From Cerioporus squamosus (Eukaryota > Basidiomycota > Agaricomycetes > Polyporales > Polyporaceae), in the NCBI GenBank assembly GCA_022592435.1, contig JABYQS010000105.1, forward strand, positions 62,001 through 126,000: a DNA stretch of 64,000 bases, given 5' to 3'. This document shows positions 1-12,300 of this stretch, piece by piece (positions within the stretch are counted from its first letter, which is position 1; the number at the start of each line of letters is the position of its first letter). A program made the position numbers and the translations under genes. The notes beneath the pieces are model-generated. The model was not told where the DNA came from. It did not search any database and saw only the letters and a list, made by a program, of their open reading frames with translations.

Positions 1-500
1 GTCGACAAGCGGGCGCGGAAGCCCCGACGGCGGCTCTGAGGTATGGTTCGGCTTCCTCGAGGTCGCGGTTGCTGTCGAGTCGTCGCGAATGCGCGTCCTG
101 GGCTCAGCGTGAGACGTAGAGTGACCGCACTTCGATCCGGGGTCATCCTCGTCGTCCGAATTGGCAGCAGACAGGCCGAGGTTGACTCTGATTTGTTCTC
201 TAGGGGTACGGACGCAGGCAGTGGCTGCAGCGTCTCGAAGGTGGGCAGTTGATCGGGAGCACGGGCAGAGCCAAGGTCGACGCTGTTGTTGCAATTCGGT
301 GGGCGACTCGACTTGCTAGACGGGACCTCAGCCGCAAGGTCGGCATTGCTGCTGAGAACGGAGGACAGCGTGCGCGGATGGTGCTCTATCAACCTTTGGT
401 CTTGTCGCTCTTCCGGAACATCCAGCGGGGGGCCGAATGCTTGTCAATCTGGCCGAACTTCGACAGGGCACGAGGCTAGGGTGGGGGGCGGAGAGCGAGA
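1..500. other. Unrecognised sequence beyond the TOM1 fragment
   Basis: The minus-strand TOM1-like reading frame stops near 501, and translation of this stretch on either strand gave no continuation of TOM1 and no HECT-domain sequence. Short open frames exist on both strands but none resembles a family I know. It is either an unusually long intron or, more likely given the mosaic structure next to it, sequence on the other side of a rearrangement breakpoint. Confidence 0.4.
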
Positions 501-3500
501 CTAGCGGCGGCGGTCGAAACGTCGGCACCGACTTGCGTATAGTGGTGCCGGTCCGTCGGTCTTGACGGTCTTCATGAGCTCGCTAATGAGGTAATGGGTC
601 AGGTTCTCAGTAGACTCCGCCGGAGCAGTGGTTGTCGCAGCAGCGGGAAGCGCAGGCTCGTCTACCTGCATCTCGTTACCCTTGTTCTCGCCAGACGGCG
701 TTGTCTGCGAGGGTGGCGTGGACGACGGCTTCAGGCTGATAGTCTTGACCGACGAGTAAGGCTGGGAGAGTTGGCACAACTCCTCTGTTATCTTCACGAA
801 GGCCTCGGGATCGCGGAGCGCGGTGGAGTTACACCCAGAGACGAAGGCGCTGATCTCGACCATGCGGGTACGAGGATGAGAGAAGAAACGCTTGACTTCT
901 TGGCGCATAACATGCTGCAGAGTGGCCTGGTTCTCGACGACGTGGCGTACGATGATTGCGATGTAGGACTGGATGCGCGTTCCACTCTGGGTGCCGGAAG
1001 AGACCCTCAAGTACTGGAAGAGTAACCCAACACCGTTGCGCTTGACGAAGGATTCGGCGATCTTCTGATCCCGGGTCAAGAGGACGATGAGCCGCAGCAC
1101 GGAGATGAGCTCGTCCTTAGGAAGAGTTGGAACAGCAAGGAGACGCATGCAGAAGTCGAAGAGGGAGTTGCGAGCTTCAGCGTATCGGGGGCCGTGAGCA
1201 ATAGATTCGGGGACGATGGGCTCATTCTCCTTCGGAAGCGAGATGCTACGGGGGGAATCGCCAGACACCAGCAGGGACTCGACGACGAGGAGCTGAGCGG
1301 ACAGCCACTTCGGGATGACAGGCTGTCCGTCTTCTCTAGGGTTCGACAACAGAAGGGACAAGAGGACGTTCATGAGTTTCTCCGCCTCCTTCTCCGCCAT
1401 TTGCGAAGCAGGGGAAGACGGCTCACCGAGTACGAGCGCGAGCAGATGACACCTGACGGAGAGAGGCTGCTCCTGCACGTCGTATGTCGAGGGAGAGAAC
1501 GTCTGAATGTCGTTGATGAGCGCCTTGACCGCTTGCGTACGATAATCACTTGTTGGCCCGACGAAGACGTTCTGGACGTCGAAGACCAGAGAGGGGTGTT
1601 CGTCGGCGAGACTGAGAACACGGCGGCCAATGCCCTCCTTGAGAGGCTCTAGCGCAGCATTCAACTCCTTGGCCCACTCTTCAGCACTCTTTCCAGGAGG
1701 TGCGGGAGACTCTTCCGGGGCAGCAGCGAGTACCGGAACGCTCTCCGGAGCCGCCGATGCATCTTCGTCGGAGGCAGCTGAAGCAGGGTCGCCTGCAGTT
1801 GGCCCCTCAGCTGCACCCTCAACCGGGGCTTGACCTTCAACCGGGGCTTCACCCTCAGCCGGTGCGGCGGCTTGACCTTCGGCAGCAGCGGGTTGAGGTT
1901 CGGGAGCAGCAGGTTGATCTTCGGCAGCCGGCTCTGGATCCGGAGGGAGCGGGTATGGCTGAGCAAGCAAGAGCTCGGTCGCCGCATTGACGTTGTTGCG
2001 CGTCCTCAGCAGCGCACGCTCGGCAGCAGAGCGCGGGAAGCCCATGTCCATCAACTGTCGGATGCGATTCTCGTCCGGTGCGGCCACGGGTATACGAGGC
2101 ACTCCGAGACCACCGGCACCAAGAATCGAGGCCGAGGCCTGCACGTCCTTGATCTCCTCATTCTCCGCATTCAGGAGCTCCATGACGATGTCAACCACGA
2201 GCTTGCTGACGCCGATTGGTGCTGAAGGCAACCAGGACGCTTCCCACACGGAGCGAACCAGCGGCAACGCGGCGTGACGCATGCGAACAAGGAAGTTGTG
2301 CGGCTCGAAGTACTCTGCGTCGGTGTCCTTCTTGTCGGTAGTGATGGCGAGAGGAGTTTGATTTGAGTCGAAGAGGGGCCTCGACGACACGAGAGGCTGG
2401 ATCAGGGACAGAGCAACCTTCAAGCCATTGAACGCGTGCGTGAGCTCCTGCTTAGTGACCTCTGACCGCTGTCGGCGTTGACTTGAGTAATCATGTCGAT
2501 GGTGGTGAGGAACTCCCGGCAGAGACCAAAAAGTGCCTCAAGACCGCCAACACGGTTGAACGCCACGAGCAACATGGTGTGGAGAGTCCTCTGAGATGGT
2601 CGCTCTGGTGGGCGTAATATGGTCAGCGACAACGATTACAATGGCAATATGAACGTTAAGCTTACCGTCGACAAGGAGAGCCATCGTCGTGTTCAGCATG
2701 GACGTGTAGTAGGAGAACAAAGACAACTTGTCGCCTGTACCGCGGACGTCAGCGTATGCATCAGTAAGTCAGAGATAGTCCATACTGAAGGTCTTCTGCT
2801 CCAGATGCTTGACAATAATGTCAGCCAGAACGGCAGCCGCCTCCTTGATCTTCGCCTTCTGGCCGGTATCCGAGCTCCGGCGTGTCTGGAACAATCGTAC
2901 GATGGCTGCGAATGTATGTCAACACAATACGACACTGAGACAAGTATGCACCTGCACTTACACTGGAAGAACGGACCCAGCGACGACGGAATCTGCGTCA
3001 CGAGGTGCTTCAGGCCCTTGGCATTCTTGTCCCGAGGTTGCTCCTCCTTCTTCGCCGTCGTGGACGTTGCTGGTGCACTCGACGTTGACGCTTCACCGGG
3101 CGTGGCACCGTTTGTGGCAGCTCCCGACGGGGTATCCGCGGTCCGCTCTCCGACAGCAGTGGGCGCCTGTCCGTCTTGAGCAGGGGCAGCAGCACCCGAA
3201 CCAGAGAGCAGGCTAGAGAAGAGATCGTGTGGATGTGTAGAGATGTCGATCCCTCGCGCAGACAGTGCGGACTTCAGAGTGATGTTCTCCCACACGCAGG
3301 CGCGCTGCAGAGCCCCGAGCTCGCCTAAGGCGGAAGGCGTACGGCCGATGAGAGACTGCAAGAGGGTTTGAGTTGCACGACCATGCGAGTACCCGGCGGT
3401 TGCGTAGATGTCGGAAAGAAGGGAGATGCGAGTGTGAAGTGTGATGAGCTTGCGGAAGCGATCATTTGCCTTCTCCTCTTCTTCGCCAGCTGTATCGTTA

Positions 3501-4310
3501 TCAGTAGCAGTTCGAGTTAGCAACAAAAACGACTAACCACTGAAGTCGACCAGCGATAGTAATTTGGGTTGCTCCTCCATGGTCTGCCAGAAGTCCTTGT
3601 ACTCATCGAGGGACTCCTGGACGATCTTGACGAGGAACGTAAGCGTCTCACTAGTCGCTGCCTCTGCCATCGTGCGGATAACTTGTACCAGCGAGTCCGA
3701 AGCGACGCTGTTCGCGAAGTCGTAAGGAAGACACGGCAGCGAGGTGAGCCTGGCAAGGCGATCCATCCCATCAGCGTCAGCAACGAAGTCTCGGCAATGC
3801 GGCACATGTTGGAAGAAGCCATCGAGGAACTGAGAGTAAGACCGTGAGCAAACCCCTCCAAGACTGTCGAGACTATGTGTGACATTACCTTTCCGAAGAC
3901 GTCAATATAAGAGATAACCAGATTGTCATGCGACCGGCCGAAGAGGTCACTCGCGCTGGAGCTGTGTTGCTCCGAGTTTGTTGGCTGAGCGGTGGCTGAC
4001 GGTTGTTCCGCGGGCGCGGGCTGGTCAACGTCCATAGCCACGCCAGCATCCGCGCTTGAAGACTCGGCGGGAGCAGAGTTCTGCGGCTGCAGCTTGTAGT
4101 AGTGCTTGATGTCGTCAGAAACAGTAAACGCGCTGCCGAGCTCTTCAATCTTGCCCATCGTCGTCTTGATGGCAGCGAAGACCTTGTCTTTCAGCGCAGG
4201 ATGATGACGAATGAGCTCCTCGATGGATGTGCCTATAAGAACTGCGTTCTCTTTCTCCTGCAGGACGCGCTGGTGGTCCTCGGACGTGAAGATGGAGAAT
4301 AGGCTCGGGG
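501..4310 (-). pseudogene. tom1: TOM1/HUWE1-type HECT E3 ligase, internal fragment
   Basis: TOM1/HUWE1 proteins are giant HECT ubiquitin ligases of about 3,500 residues. This piece covers only the DUF913 region, beginning around 4300 with SIEELIRHHPALKDKVF, and runs through the UBA domain (ENRIRQLMDMGFPRSAAERA, near 2000) and the acidic Pro/Ala-rich linker to about 510. The N-terminal several hundred residues and the whole C-terminal half with the HECT domain are missing. Several introns splice cleanly, for example the one ending just before ERPSQRTLHTMLLVAFNRVG, so the copy came from genomic DNA and not from a spliced message. Near 2460 the frame shifts by one base between TQVNADSGQ and EVTKQELTHAFNGLK. 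Upstream it is joined directly to HSP104-like sequence. It is probably not a functional ligase. Confidence 0.8.
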
Positions 4311-4924
4311 TAGTGTGAGTGGCCGATCTGATTGGGCCACAGCGCCCGGGGCGCGCTATCGGCTCGGACTGGACTGTTGGCGATGCGGTGTGGGGTAACG
4401 GTGTCGTCGCAAGACGCACGGCTGCGCCCTCTGCGCCCTTATTCGTCTCGAGGCGTGCAAGTTGTTCCTGCAGTTTGGGCAGGGCGTAGCGGTGGATCGG
4501 ACGCGATGGCGAGTCATAGGGCCGCTCGGCTCGTCGCCTCCGCCTTGAGCTCGTCGATAGGTATCCGGACGGAGGCGATATCGTGGGCGCGTTGCTCGTC
4601 AGCTTGGTACGCGGCTTGCAGACGGTTGCGTTGGTCTTCAACGTCGGCGATGACTTCGCGTGCAGCGACGAGACGCTTGTTCGGGGCCTCATGCTTCCCG
4701 TGGTCGAGGACATGGATCTCGGCTTCGAGTGCGAGCTTGCAATGCTGGAAAAGACATATGTGTTAGTATGATTGTTACAACTGGAATAGAGTGAGTGGGC
4801 TTACGTTGCGCATGCCTCATCGACCAAGTCGATGGCACAGTTGGACACCTGTCTTGGCGTGAGGTAGTTGTGGGCGAGGTGCGAGGCGGCAATGAGCAGT
4901 GTTCTCGACACGATTTGCGTCTTT
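4311..4924 (-). pseudogene. hsp104: HSP104/ClpB disaggregase, decayed middle-domain fragment
   Basis: The translation shows the end of the first AAA+ module of a ClpB/HSP104 chaperone (LAHNYLTPRQ, then NCAIDLVDEAC). The coiled-coil middle domain follows (KLALEAEIHVLDHG, then RLVAAREVIADVEDQ), then RYALPKLQEQLARLE. In intact proteins about 20 residues lie between VDEAC and the start of the middle domain; here they are missing at an intron whose phases no longer match. A further shift occurs near 4525, where the ELKAEATSRAAL frame ends in a stop and the YALPKLQ frame takes over. There is no Walker motif of either ATPase module. The fragment is fused without spacer to eIF4G-like sequence on one side and TOM1-like sequence on the other, all on the same strand. 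Confidence 0.78.
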
Positions 4925-6905
4925 CGTCGTATCTGGGAGAAGCATTGGGTGGACTATGGCGTCCGGATGGATGATGGCGTGCGGCTTTGTCGTTCACCGC
5001 CTAGGAGGGACATGTTCAGGTTATCAGGTAGGGATATCATGTTCAAGAAATATACGTACCTGCTCGTGGATAGATGCGAGCGTCGGTGGCGCGTCTACTG
5101 CGTATTGGAGAATCGACTTGTGCTCGCGCCAGTCGACGATGTGCTACAGCGAACACATGAGGTTAACATAACATAGGAAGCGACTGTTACGCACCTGCAG
5201 TATGAACTGCATGCGGAAGTTGACGTTTGGGTTCTTTGTGAGGTCCCTCATGCGCGAGAAGTAGACGTCCACGTGCGCGGGGCCGTTCAGGGTATCGAGG
5301 ATATGGTCGACAGTCGTCAGGAGCTTGAACAAGCTCTCGATTTCCTCCTCCACCGGGTCGTCGACGTTGGCGAGGACCGTATTCACACATTCGTGCATGT
5401 ACACTCCGCGAGCGTCTGCAGCTCGCACGGCCCGGCGACGAACCTGATGAGGCCGAGATATTGACGGTTGGTGTTCTGAGCAGCGTAGTACGCGTCGGAG
5501 ACGATGGTCTCGCACTCATTGTTGCGCTTCACGGCCGCCTTCGCAGCCTGGTCCTCCGCGGCTTTCGTCCGAGCGGCGGCGACAGCAGCCGCTTTGGGGA
5601 CGGACCGACGCTCGAAGTCGTCCTGGCAGTGGTTGAGGAGATACTTGCAGAAGAGCTGGCGACGCGCGACGGGCTTGGCCTCGTTGTTCGTGATCCGGTC
5701 GTCGTGCATGTCCGGGTCCATCTGCTCCATCATCTTCGGACAGAGACGGGCGTACATGTCGGACGACGCCACGTCGGCCGTCGTCTTGTCAAACGCAAGC
5801 CGGATGACTTGGACGAGCGTCCGTCGGTCCTTCTGCTTCGCCGACTTGTTCGCCCATGCGATGGTCTGTTGGATATGGAGTCGAAGCGTTCCACAGCTAG
5901 CTTGGCGAGCAGGGTCGACAACAACGGGCGATTGCTGATCGACGACCTAGGGTTTTTCGGCAATACTCGCAGGCCGGGATTAGCGGAGACCTTGAGAGGC
6001 GCGACGAATTCGAGGCAGGCGGCGAGAAACGACTGTTGGGCGAGGGAACTGCAAGGGTCGGACCCGCCGCCGGCGCGGTCCTTCTCTCCAGGCTTGTTGT
6101 GTGGTGGCTCCGAGCGCGGCCTGTGTTCGAGGGACCAGGACCAGACCGACTTGACGACCGACGCATGGGGAAGGGGCGACGGAATAACACGTCCTCCACA
6201 TGGGGAGACAAAGAGGTGGGCCGAGATTGAGCGAAGCGCTCTTCGCTCGACATTTTCACGGACGACAACTGGCTCATCGTGAACGGGTTGACGGCAGGTT
6301 TGTCGGAGCCGGAAATGCCGAGGCGGATGGAGGGGTGTGGCGAGGTAGGAGACATCGCGGTAGAAGACGACCGGCGGCTGTGCGAGTCGCCGCGTGCCGC
6401 ACGGAAGGTGCGGTCTACAGGATCGAGATCGATGGTGTCGAGAGGCGGGGGGGGAGGGAGAGTCGGGCTTCTCTTTGCGGACAGTCATGAATTGGAGGAG
6501 GAAATCTCGATCGTAGCTAGGATGAAACGGATTAGCACGAGTCAAACAAGTATATACAGATGACACGTACCGGACGTTGTGCTGCTTAGTGTTGACATGG
6601 AGCTCGGGCTTGGGCCTGATAAAGCCATCAGGGTACCGAGTGTTGTCGACATTCTCCGTGAATGGGAGCGTTGGCGAATGGGAAAGGTAGAGATGGGGGG
6701 TATCAGACTTCTTCGTCGATGAGGGGTCAGGGTCGATACGGGTCGGGGACCGCATCCGTGGCTTTCTGCTTGGCTGCTTGGTCCGCGGCTCGAACGGTCT
6801 GCGCAGACTGCTGGCTTCTCGTCGGCAGGAAGTGCGACAGTGGTAGGGAAGGGCGTCGGCAGAGGGAGCTGCCGCGTGATATGGCGAAGGTGAGTTCCAG
6901 ATCTT
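4925..6905 (-). pseudogene. tif4631-like: Translation initiation factor eIF4G, damaged MIF4G fragment
   Basis: eIF4G scaffolds eIF4E, eIF4A and eIF3 on mRNA caps. Recognisable blocks in order are the linker near 6600 (RYPDGFIRPKPELHVN), DRDFLLQFMTVRKEKPD after a clean 54-nt intron, MSSEERFAQS near 6250, and the MIF4G core from 5900 (LAKLAVERFDSIS, then WANKSAKQKDRRTLVQVIRL) to VDVYFSRMRDLTKNPN near 5230. The frame changes at a run of G at about 6450 and again near 5400, within what should be the conserved LTERIMHECV region. Many normally invariant residues differ. The eIF4E-binding N-terminus and the C-terminus are absent. Weak eIF4G-like coding continues to about 4935, directly abutting HSP104-like sequence. 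I read it as a decayed captured fragment. Confidence 0.78.
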
Positions 6906-7266
6906 GTACATACAAGCTTTTGCCAGAGATGGCGAGGGAGGAGGGGTGCTACAAGCCAGGTCGTTAGCAAGTTAAATGAATTTGAGCGGGGCAGCACGTA
7001 CGGTGTTTTGAGATGGGATCGGTGTTGAGGTATAGCGTTCGTCCCCCGGGTTTGCATTGCTGGTCCGGGGGTAAACTAGGCAGATCAGAGCGCACGGGAC
7101 GAGCATCATACAAATTGACTTGTTCCAACGTTCCCGCGCTGCGTCTGCGTAACTCGTACAGGATGTAAAAGTCGCATGAGTCTGTTGCTACTGATCGAAC
7201 ACGTTTGCCGTGGCTATTGCCTGATCATTTTTACGAGCCTTGTCTCCTTTTTGTCTGCGGTCGCGT

Positions 7267-8388
7267 CTAGTTGCCGGAAGGGATGGGAAGGTAGAAGGAG
7301 GCGAGCGCGAGACCCCATCGCCTGCCAAGGGCGAAGGCGAGCCTGTCGGAGGAGGTGGGAGTAGGTCAGCATGTGAAGGACAGGGAATGGTAAGACAGCG
7401 TAAGCGAACCAGTCTTGAACGTGCGAGGGGACGGGACGATCGGCAGGATAATCGTTCTGGCAGTTGTGAGATATCGTGAGGCGATACGGTAGCTGCGCGC
7501 GACTCACAGGGTTGTAGATGAACAGGCGCGGGTCAATGTCGGCGAGTGTGCCGGTGGGGCGCAAAGCGATAGGAACGGTAGGAATGTCGGCGAACCCAAT
7601 GTGAATAAGGGCCTGTAGGGGATCAGTGTACATATCGGGGAAGACGAGACGAAAGGGACGCACGGTCCGAAGTTCTCCGTACGTGAAGTCCCAGCGACCG
7701 GCGACATGAGTCGCGAAGATCGAGCCGAGAATCTACGAGGGCAGGATGTAAGCAGAGAACGGCGGCGATCGCAACAGAACGTGCCATGGAGTCGCGCCAA
7801 TCCACGGTGATGCGAGAAGGCATGAAGGAGACAGCGGTTATGATCGGTGATGAGCGGGATATCGAACGACCGAGAGTCGCGGTCGCAGTCGAGGAGGAAG
7901 GCGTTTAACGCTGACGCTCCCAAAAAGGCAACACCGACGGGGATACATGGTGACTAGGCGCCTGTTCGGGCTGATGCGGCAGCGAGCCAGCCAGTGCACC
8001 GAGCGATGTGTAGCGGCCGTGTCAGACGTTACTTGGTTTCATCAATCCTGGAGAGTGGTCGGTGGTTAGTAGCGGGCGTCTGAATATGCGAGCCGATCGG
8101 GATGCGGAGCGCTGCAACTGTCCGTACGTGGTGGGCGTTGTGGGACTTGTGAGACTTCGACGTCGGCGTGCTGCGGGTCGTCAGATGTGGAGGTACAATC
8201 AGGCTTAGCGGAAGTTGTGCATGAACGTAGATGTGGTGGTCAAGGCCGTGACGGGTGACTTGGTCAACGGCACGGTCTGTATCAGACGGCGGACAGACGC
8301 GAGCGGAGGCTGCATAGTCGACGGAGAGTAATTGAATAGCGGGCCTGTATCTATTAGTGGGTAGGAAGACATGATCGAGAAAGTCTGC
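7267..8388 (-). CDS. Unrecognised multi-exon gene
   Basis: Several exons can be joined with good splice sites. One exon carries LGSIFATHVAGRWDFTYGE. A 51-nt intron (GTGCGTCC to CCCTACAG) leads to HIGFADIPTVPIALRPTGTL. A further intron leads to NDYPADRPVPSHVQDW, and a last intron to AFALGRRWGLALASFYLPI, ending in a stop at 7267. Upstream exons are less certain; an intron near 8050-8125 has a textbook branch site, and a possible start lies near 8370. I do not recognise the family. A weak resemblance to ribosomal protein S0 in the IPTV-containing exon did not hold up in the flanking exons. It lies between RNR1 and the eIF4G fragment on the same strand. Confidence 0.45.
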
Positions 8389-8399
8389 CGTGTAGGAGA

Positions 8400-9310
8400 G
8401 GAGGTCAGCAATACGGGTCGCCAGATGAGCGTATGAGCTCACGCTATGTAATGGGCGCTGGAGACAAGCGACCGAACAGATGACAAGCCGATCGCCAACG
8501 ACAGGAGAGGTGATCAGGAGTGGAGAAAAATGATAACGGAGCGGAGGGAGGAGGGAGGAGGAGGGGCCAAAGAGAGCGACAGACGGAGGAGCGGACGGGC
8601 GACGGGAGGTCGAGGGTGGGGAGAGAATGTGGGAAAAAGGGGGGGTGTCAGATTATATACTGACAAGTAGCGCCCAGTTGACTCATCGATCATCGATCAA
8701 GCAGGGTCGGCAACGATAAGCCGAAAGCAGTAAAGGATTGTAGGGCGGGCGAGCGCTCGTTACAGGGAAGGCGCGTATCCGCCACATGTGTTCGTTCGAG
8801 ACAAGGCCCATGGTGTTTTTCCGGATGAGAGAAGCAAGTTAAGGCAGGATAAGTTTGTGGAGATTTGGTAGCGGCAGAGCCGAATGGGCATGCGACAGAG
8901 CGTGTTGTCAACGATGGGGCAGACACACGTGTTCACGTCGGGAATATACAACAGGTAGATGCAGTGAAGGGCAGTACAGCAGCTTGATACAACATAACAG
9001 GGACAGGCTAGGTCGGCAGGAGTTACTCAGTAGGAGTGGAGCAGGGGAAGGGCGTTGTTGGATGTGGGGGATGATGGGGAACGACGTAATGCAAGGCGAG
9101 GGTAGAACGTAGCGACGACGTAAAAAGGGAGATAGAATGCATGTGAACAAACGCGGGTTACAGTATGGCGTACGCCGGCCGGGAACGTGCATCACGATAC
9201 AAGTACAGGAGGGGGGCGAGCGGTGTGAAGGCGATGGGCGGTGAGTATTCAGTCAAGGCGTCGGGGCGGGATGAGCGATAGCAGGAAGAACACGCCGACG
9301 ACGCCAGTCA
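8400..9310. other. Purine-rich intergenic stretch
   Basis: No convincing gene is seen. The + strand is strongly G/A rich, with GGAGG-type runs around 8540-8650, including a poly-G tract at about 8639. It holds the 3' flank of RNR1 and the presumed promoter side of the gene at 7267-8388. Confidence 0.4.
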
Positions 9311-9314
9311 ATAG

Positions 9315-12300
9315 TCAAGCAGCGCACGACGAGCAGGCGGGTGGGCCGTTCGGTCGGGAGAGTACGGATGGTCGCTTCTCTTCAGCACGAGCGCTGGACG
9401 GGGGAGGTAGACTGCCGACGCCGAAGGGAAGGGGATAGGCGGGGGCTTGAGTGCGTAAGTAGTATAGGCCTGTCTTCAGTCCGCGCCGCCAAGCGTGCAT
9501 CTGCAGGTCGAGCTGTAGAAAATAGTCAGTGGATTGCAGTAGAGGACTGAGTGAACACCGACCAGGAGCTCTGGGTTAGGAGCAGCGACTGTCAGCGACA
9601 TGGATTGGGTTTGGTCGATGAAAGGGCCCCGATCGGCGGCCATGTCGATGACGACCTTAGGGTCGATTTCCCATGCAGTGAGGAAGAGGTCTTTGATGTT
9701 GAGGGGTATGGTGGGAATGTCCTGGATGGAACCTGTGACAGCGAACAGATGAAGGACGACCGGATGTAGCCGAAAAGGGGCATGCAAGCAGGCGAGGGGA
9801 AGCGAAGTACGCACCATGGCAGCGGAGGATAGCAACACGGATGGTCTCTGTCCACAAACCTCTTGCAGAAAGTGCGGAGACTAGCCAAGGACAGACTTCG
9901 GTGTAGTCGCCGCTGAGCACGCGGTGAGTGATAATGTTACTGGATGACGGGAATGAGATCGAGAGAAGACACAAAGGCTGGGAGCAAGGTGACATACCTA
10001 GTGTAGGGTTCGGCGGCGTCGAAGTTACCGAGAATTTTGGCGGTGGACGCGGTCGGCATCTGAGTTGTCAACATGGAGTTGCGGAGGCCGTGAAGCACCA
10101 CGCGCTTTCGAAGCGCGTCGAAGTCGTATCGCCCACTGAGGGAGACGTCGGGCCACATGTCGTGCTGGAGAATGCCGCGGGCAGCGGGCGAGTCTTTGAA
10201 TAGATCATATGGTTCGTCGCGTTCGGCGAGTTCGCAACTGGCGTCGTAGGCGGCGTGGTATATACATTCAAAGATCTCGCGATTAAGCTGCCGGGCGCCA
10301 CTCGACTGAAATGCGAGTTCGGATGCCATGAAGGCGTCCGCGAGCCCTTGGACGCCGACACCGATGGCTCTAGTCTCGGCAACAGACTTTCTGCACACGG
10401 CGTTGGGATACGTGCTGTGGTCGAGGATGGCGTTCGTCGTAAGGACTGCGAGACGTGCGGTGGCGTGGAGCGAGTCGAAGTCGTACGTTCGGTCCGGACG
10501 AACGAAACGGGCGACTGCAATGGACGCGAGGGTGCAGACGGCAGTGTGCGTCGGAGACGAGAACTGGACGATCTCGGTGCAGAGGTTGGACGTGCGAATG
10601 GCACCAAGATGGCTGTGGTTGTTTTTTGCTGTTCAACAGGTCAGACAAGCTCTGGAGGAAGCGGGGGGTTCGGTGCGGACAGCGGGCTTACCGTTGATGG
10701 TGTCCTGATACATGAGGAAGGGAGTGCCGGATTCTTGCTGGGCTCGGCAGATAACGTTCCAGAGATCGCGCGCACCGATGCATTCGAGCGGGGTGACGGT
10801 TGCTTCGTACTCCTCATAGGCTCGGCTAAAGTCATCTCCGAAAGCGGTTTGAAGAAGAGGGACATCGCTAGGGTCGAACAAGGACCAGTTGCCGCGGTTC
10901 TGCAGCCGGCGCATGCTGTATATGAACGAGACGTCATGTGACGAGCGGATGGGAGACGGGGTGGCGAACGGCTTACAATATGTCGGGGATCCAAAGGCTA
11001 GGGTAGAGGTTTTTGAGCCGGAGGCGTTGTGCTTGGTTAGTGCGCGAGATCACGAAGCTTCGGACGTCAGCGTGCCAGATGGGCAAGTGGATGGTGGCAG
11101 CGGAAGGCCGCTTGTGACGATGGACGCCGGTGTATTCGGCGTGGGCGTCGTAGACGCGTAAGAGGGGCTGTATACCGGGCTGGGGGACGGGATGAGTGCT
11201 ACGGACGCCGTCAATATCTAGTGCATATGGAACGACGGTGGGGAGCATACCGTTTTGCGGGGATATCGCCTAGTGAGAGTCCGATGCCTCCGTCTGCGAG
11301 CCAAAGGCGGTCGAGGTCTGCAACACTCTCCAGTTGAGTTGTGGGAGTGGAGACATCGGGTATGTAGAGGAAGCACGACGCGTAGTTAGACGAGCGGGTA
11401 CCGGCGTTGAAGAGGACGGGCGATGCGGGCGTGAAGACGTGCCGCGAGAGAGCGTCATATGTCTGCAGGACGAGATCGAGGTTGTCACCGTGGGCCATCA
11501 GAGCGACTCGCATGTACATGTATTGTGGTCGTTCGATGATGTGTCCGTTGACTCGGAGCAGATACGTGTGCGCCATAGCGCGGATCGAAGAGCTGCAGCC
11601 CCGAAATCAGAAAGAGAAAGGATTGGCGGCGTGGTGACGGAACGTTGCGCGACTCACTATGTAAACTGGAAGTCGCGAGAGTGGACGATCGCATCGTCAA
11701 GGTCGCGCCCGGAACGGCTGGCGAGTTCGGCGAAGGCCGAGCGAAACGGACTATTTGGCGCTGTCTGTGTTTCAGCAAGGGCTTGTCGGAGGTGAAGAAA
11801 CAAGAATACATACACTCAGCGTATTCTGCGACCCACCCGGAAAAGCTTCTCTGAGTTATCTTGTGTATGGAGGCGACGAGGATGCGTCCGGCGAGGGTAG
11901 AGAAATGGGGGTGTTTGGTGCAGGAGGCTGCAACGGTTGCGGCAGTATGGGTCTGTGTGGGTTAGGGGTGAGCACAGCAAGTGTCGATAGAAACACTTGC
12001 GAACCTGGAGTTCGTGAGCTGACACCTGCGCGGCTAGGTTGGTCGCGATGTCGTCGACGAGCCTAGGAGATATGAGCGAGGTGCACGTTGCTGCGTACAA
12101 GGTCGGCGTACGCAGGTATGTTGAGAACATCGGTGAGAAGGCCCCAAGAAAGCTGTGAGGAAGTCTGAGTAGCCAGAAGGAGAGCGTCTCGGAGCAAACC
12201 AGGACGACCTACGGCCTGCATGGAGTGTTGGAGCTGAGACAGTGTGTCAGAGTAGAGGCAATGACAGAATGGACGACAGGGCAGACGACCGTTGCGTCGT
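9315..12300 (-). CDS. rnr1: Ribonucleotide reductase large subunit (class I R1)
   Basis: R1 reduces ribonucleoside diphosphates to deoxyribonucleotides. The gene is cut by many short introns, and most joins I checked keep phase. The start of an ATP-cone-like region lies near 12300 (VRRNGRLPCRPF). The N-terminal helical region follows (STLAGRILVASIHK near 11880), then the first active-site cysteine in NYASCFL near 11360, the catalytic loop NLCTEIVQFS at 10570-10590 (Asn, Cys and Glu all present), MPTASTAKILGN near 10050, and the paired radical-transfer tyrosines in GLKTGLYYLRTQ near 9460. The C-terminus ends in CSSCAA, a CxxC redox tail. Overall it is unusually diverged from the very conserved fungal R1, so it may be a second paralogue. 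The exact start is uncertain. Confidence 0.88.

Noticed and set aside
4868..5176. Plus-strand frame DYGVRMDDGVRL resembling a ClpB motif
   Set aside because: It lies antisense to the HSP104 fragment and the resemblance is short; the genuine ClpB-like sequence is on the minus strand.
7500..7745. Possible ribosomal protein S0 (RPSA) exon
   Set aside because: Only the IPTV-containing stretch resembles S0; flanking exons and the C-terminus do not match, so the gene is left unnamed.
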